Origin: Rhynochetos jubatus
Taxonomy: Eukaryota; Chordata; Aves; Eurypygiformes; Rhynochetidae
Length of the DNA stretch: 64,000 nt
NCBI GenBank assembly: GCA_027574665.1
Contig: CM050655.1
Location: 7,063,170-7,127,169, forward strand
Reading direction: 5' to 3'
The notes beneath the pieces were generated by a model, which worked only from the letters and a program-made list of their open reading frames with translations, made no database searches and was not told where the DNA came from. Both the position numbers and the translations under genes were made by a program. Below are positions 61,636-64,000 of this stretch, in pieces (the first letter of the stretch is position 1; every line of letters begins with the position of its first letter).

Positions 61636-63516
61636 CTTTCCCCACAGAGCAACAAGTGCCCCCTGCGTAGCCATCAGCCGCAGCGAGCTCTGCCCTCCTG
61701 CCTGCCGTGCATGTGGCCAGGCTCTGCCCTGGTTTGGGGAACAGCTTTCTCCACCGGAAAAACGCTCAAGCCTTTGCCTTGGAAAGCATCTCTTCTCTCC
61801 CTCCTTCTCCCGTGCACATCATTATCTCACCTTTGGGAGACCGTGTTTGACCCTTTATAAAGCCTGTCAATCAAGCCCCCCGCCTCCTTCCTAGCACCCG
61901 CGGCAAGTCTCGAGCAGAGGCAGGCCAGCAGCCCCTGCAGCATCTCAAAGCGACCGTACGCCCCACACAGCAACTGGGGCAGGATGTTGGTTTAAACAAC
62001 ACAGGATAACGCCAAGGAGAGGTGAATCTGTTCCTTACATTCCCTTCTCGTTCATCGGTAAATTTGCATTTAGGTACAATACCCTTGATTAGAGGTGCAA
62101 AATGCATTTTCACATACCCACTCCTTAGTTTTCCGTATTTTTAGGTTTTATGTAACTTTAAATCACAGATGTTCTTTCCCAACTAAATACAAAGATGCAT
62201 ACAAGTATTTTCATACAGTTAATAGCAGGATAAATATGGGTTACAACATACCTTAAATATGACTAAAAATAGAACCGAACAGTACGGAAGTTGTACTGAA
62301 GGGTTGCAACGTCTCACGGGAACACTTGAAAGGAGAAAGCAGCACAGTATTCATACTTGGTATTCACAGCCTGTTCATTACACATTTCTAGAAACGCATC
62401 TCCCCCCTCCCCTTAATTAAAAAGAAAGCTGAAAGAGTAGGAGGAACAAAAATGTTCTCAACTTCAATGACACTATTGGAAAATAATTATTTCAAAACTG
62501 CTTATCTGTTAAAAAGCTGGCAAGCCACCAGGATCTTGATTGGTGTAAGCAATTTTATAACTGCTCTACACAGATAAATTTAACAGAGAAATTAATTTCA
62601 GTCTCGTAATAAGTCTCATCTCATTACCAAAACGATGTCTGTGCTGCAACAGAGCCTTGCGCAAAGGACTGCTGGCAGAGGATTTGGGGCGCAGACATCG
62701 CCTAGGAAAAGTCCTTCTCAAAACCCTGCATGCCATTCAGTGCTTCTTCCTAAACATAACTCTTCCTAATTGTGAAATAGGAAGTGAAATACTGTGAAAT
62801 AAAGTGAAATTCTTCCCAGTTTCACTTGCACTTTGCCCACTGGATTTGAGGAAAGCTACCTGACTGCCTGGAGCCATCATTAATTCTTAGTTTGTTAAGA
62901 ACGTGCCCCTGGGAGCAGTAAGAGTATCGCTCCTTCGAGGAACCATACTGGCTATGCCATCTATCCTGCAGCTTTCTTTGATTTTTTTTGCAACCCAAAG
63001 CACCTAGAAACATGTTAATTATATGCTGGGCTTCTCTGTTCACAGACATGGCAACAATACAATGGAATAATGAAGATGGTCTGTGGGTAGGAGTTGTCTG
63101 CTTCCTTTATGCCACCATACTGCCCTTTTCTGGGACTTATCTTCCCAAGTGACATTTCTATATATCCCTAACTCTTCCAGCAACTCTTTGAAAACACTGG
63201 AAAATACAACATGACCAAGATCCAAAATTAAAACTTGACAGCAAATTCAGCAATAAGCTCTGGGTGCTTTGAGACAATTTATGGCCACTGTGCTCTGCAG
63301 GAAAAAGGCCCAAAACAATAACAGAGTGCATAACGGCTCATAAATCCTGCCGCACTAGCACACGTGCTTGCAGCTCTCAGATGGCACTGCTTGAGCAGCA
63401 GCATTATGAATAGCCCAATTTTTCTCTTCGACCACTCTTACGGGTGTTCTTGTTATGGCACATCAACCAGGGTATAAAAAAAAAAGAGTGCATGATATAT
63501 TCGAATGGACATATTG

Positions 63517-64000
63517 GGAGAGACCCCACCTGGAGTGCTGCGTCCAGCTCCGAGGCCATCAACATAAGAAGGGTATTGACCAGCTGGAGGGAGGCCATGA
63601 GGATGCCCAGAGGGCTGGAGCACCTCTGCTATGGGGACAGGCTGGGAGAGTTGGGCTTGTTCAGCCTGGGGAAGAGAAGGCTCTGGGGAGACCTTATAGC
63701 ACCTTCCAGTGCCTGAAGGGGCTACAAGGAAGCTGGGGGGGACATTTCACAAGGGCCTGTAGTGACAGGACAAGGGGTAACGGGTTTAAATTGAAAGTGG
63801 GGAGATTTAGATTGGATATCAGGAAGAAATTCTTCCCAGAGAGGGTGGGGGGCACTGGGACAGGTTGCCCAGAGAAGCTGTGGGTGCCCCATCCCTGGGA
63901 GTGTCCAAGGCCAGGCTGGATGAGGCTTGGAGCAACCTGGGCTAGTGGAGGGTGTCCCTGCCCATGGCAGGGGGGTGGAACTGGATGAGCTCTAAGGTCC
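63517..64000 (+). mobile_element. CR1 LINE 3' end, running off the right edge
   Basis: The plus strand encodes CR1 ORF2 C-terminal blocks: [10 protein letters not shown] at about 63,520, [20 protein letters not shown] in a second frame at about 63,609, [20 protein letters not shown] and [14 protein letters not shown] at about 63,745-63,850. It continues into the 3'UTR (ggctggatgaggcttggagc and ccctgcccatggcagggggg). The last bases, gctctaaggtcc, lie about 40 bp short of the expected tail, so the true end is outside the window. At least two frameshifts break the coding frame. It is 5'-truncated at about 63,517, preceded by an A-run (63,476-63,485). Confidence 0.93.

Larger units (their letters stand above)
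57822..63516. other. Unique noncoding DNA
   Basis: No convincing exon or repeat over about 5.7 kb. Includes an A13 run at 61,149-61,161, a G11 run at 61,613-61,623, a 140-codon plus frame (58,699-59,121) without domain, and a minus-strand frame at 60,878-61,066 noted separately. Confidence 0.5.

Noticed and set aside
1-64000. tRNA, rRNA, U6-type snRNA and familiar microRNA sequences
   Set aside because: I scanned by eye for B-box (GGTTCGAATCC) motifs, U6 start motifs and several well-known microRNA seeds on both strands and saw none; a covariance-model search would be decisive.
1-64000. CRISPR arrays, operons or prokaryotic features
   Set aside because: The repeats and composition are those of a bird genome; no regularly spaced repeats or ribosome binding sites tied to real genes occur.

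Overview
The window looks like a gene-poor stretch of a bird nuclear genome. The evidence is a set of CR1 LINE copies that end in the avian-type 8-bp tail repeat (seen on the minus strand as catagaat/cacagaat units next to 'ggtttggg'), plus one solo LTR of a type widespread in birds. Repeat density is low and unique sequence is AT-rich. No reading frame resembles a host protein; the longest open frame is 192 codons and matches no family I know. There are no tRNA, rRNA, CRISPR or bacterial operon signals. I read the window as intergenic or intronic DNA. The species cannot be told from this sequence.

Layout. 1-7.2 kb is unique DNA with minus-strand poly(A) signals near the left edge, followed by a possible very old CR1 scrap (7.16-7.24 kb) and a short CR1 (7.72-8.01 kb). 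8.0-16.5 kb is unique apart from an old, eroded CR1/L3-like copy at 11.8-12.3 kb. 16.56-17.12 kb looks like a conserved regulatory block. 17.5-20.15 kb is a LINE cluster: a plus-strand CR1 3' end, a minus-strand CR1 that keeps both its 5' region and its 3' tail but lacks most of its interior, and an ancient CR1/L3-like copy. A solo LTR lies at 21.17-21.73 kb. 21.7-63.5 kb is mostly unique AT-rich DNA with several homeodomain-motif-rich candidate enhancers, two more CR1 tails (33.15 and 57.75 kb), G-quadruplex motifs and small hairpins. A plus-strand CR1 begins at about 63.52 kb and runs off the right edge.

The most interesting object is the CR1 at about 17,721-19,275 (minus strand). Reading it 5' to 3', I see a CpG-rich 5'UTR containing a perfect CRE palindrome, the ORF1 start (MVATRRK..., with the CxxC pair and VQVSGCRECQ block), a linker, the first strand of the ORF1 SGNH-esterase domain (KKRRIIVVGD), and then an abrupt switch into the C-terminal part of ORF2 (LAWGNPKPKYRLG...) and the normal 3' tail. 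This is a full-ended but internally deleted LINE. It is either a one-off deletion or a member of a non-autonomous CR1 deletion family.

I found no convincing new protein-coding system. Candidate conserved noncoding elements were called by eye from base composition and motif content. They are hypotheses for alignment, not established elements.
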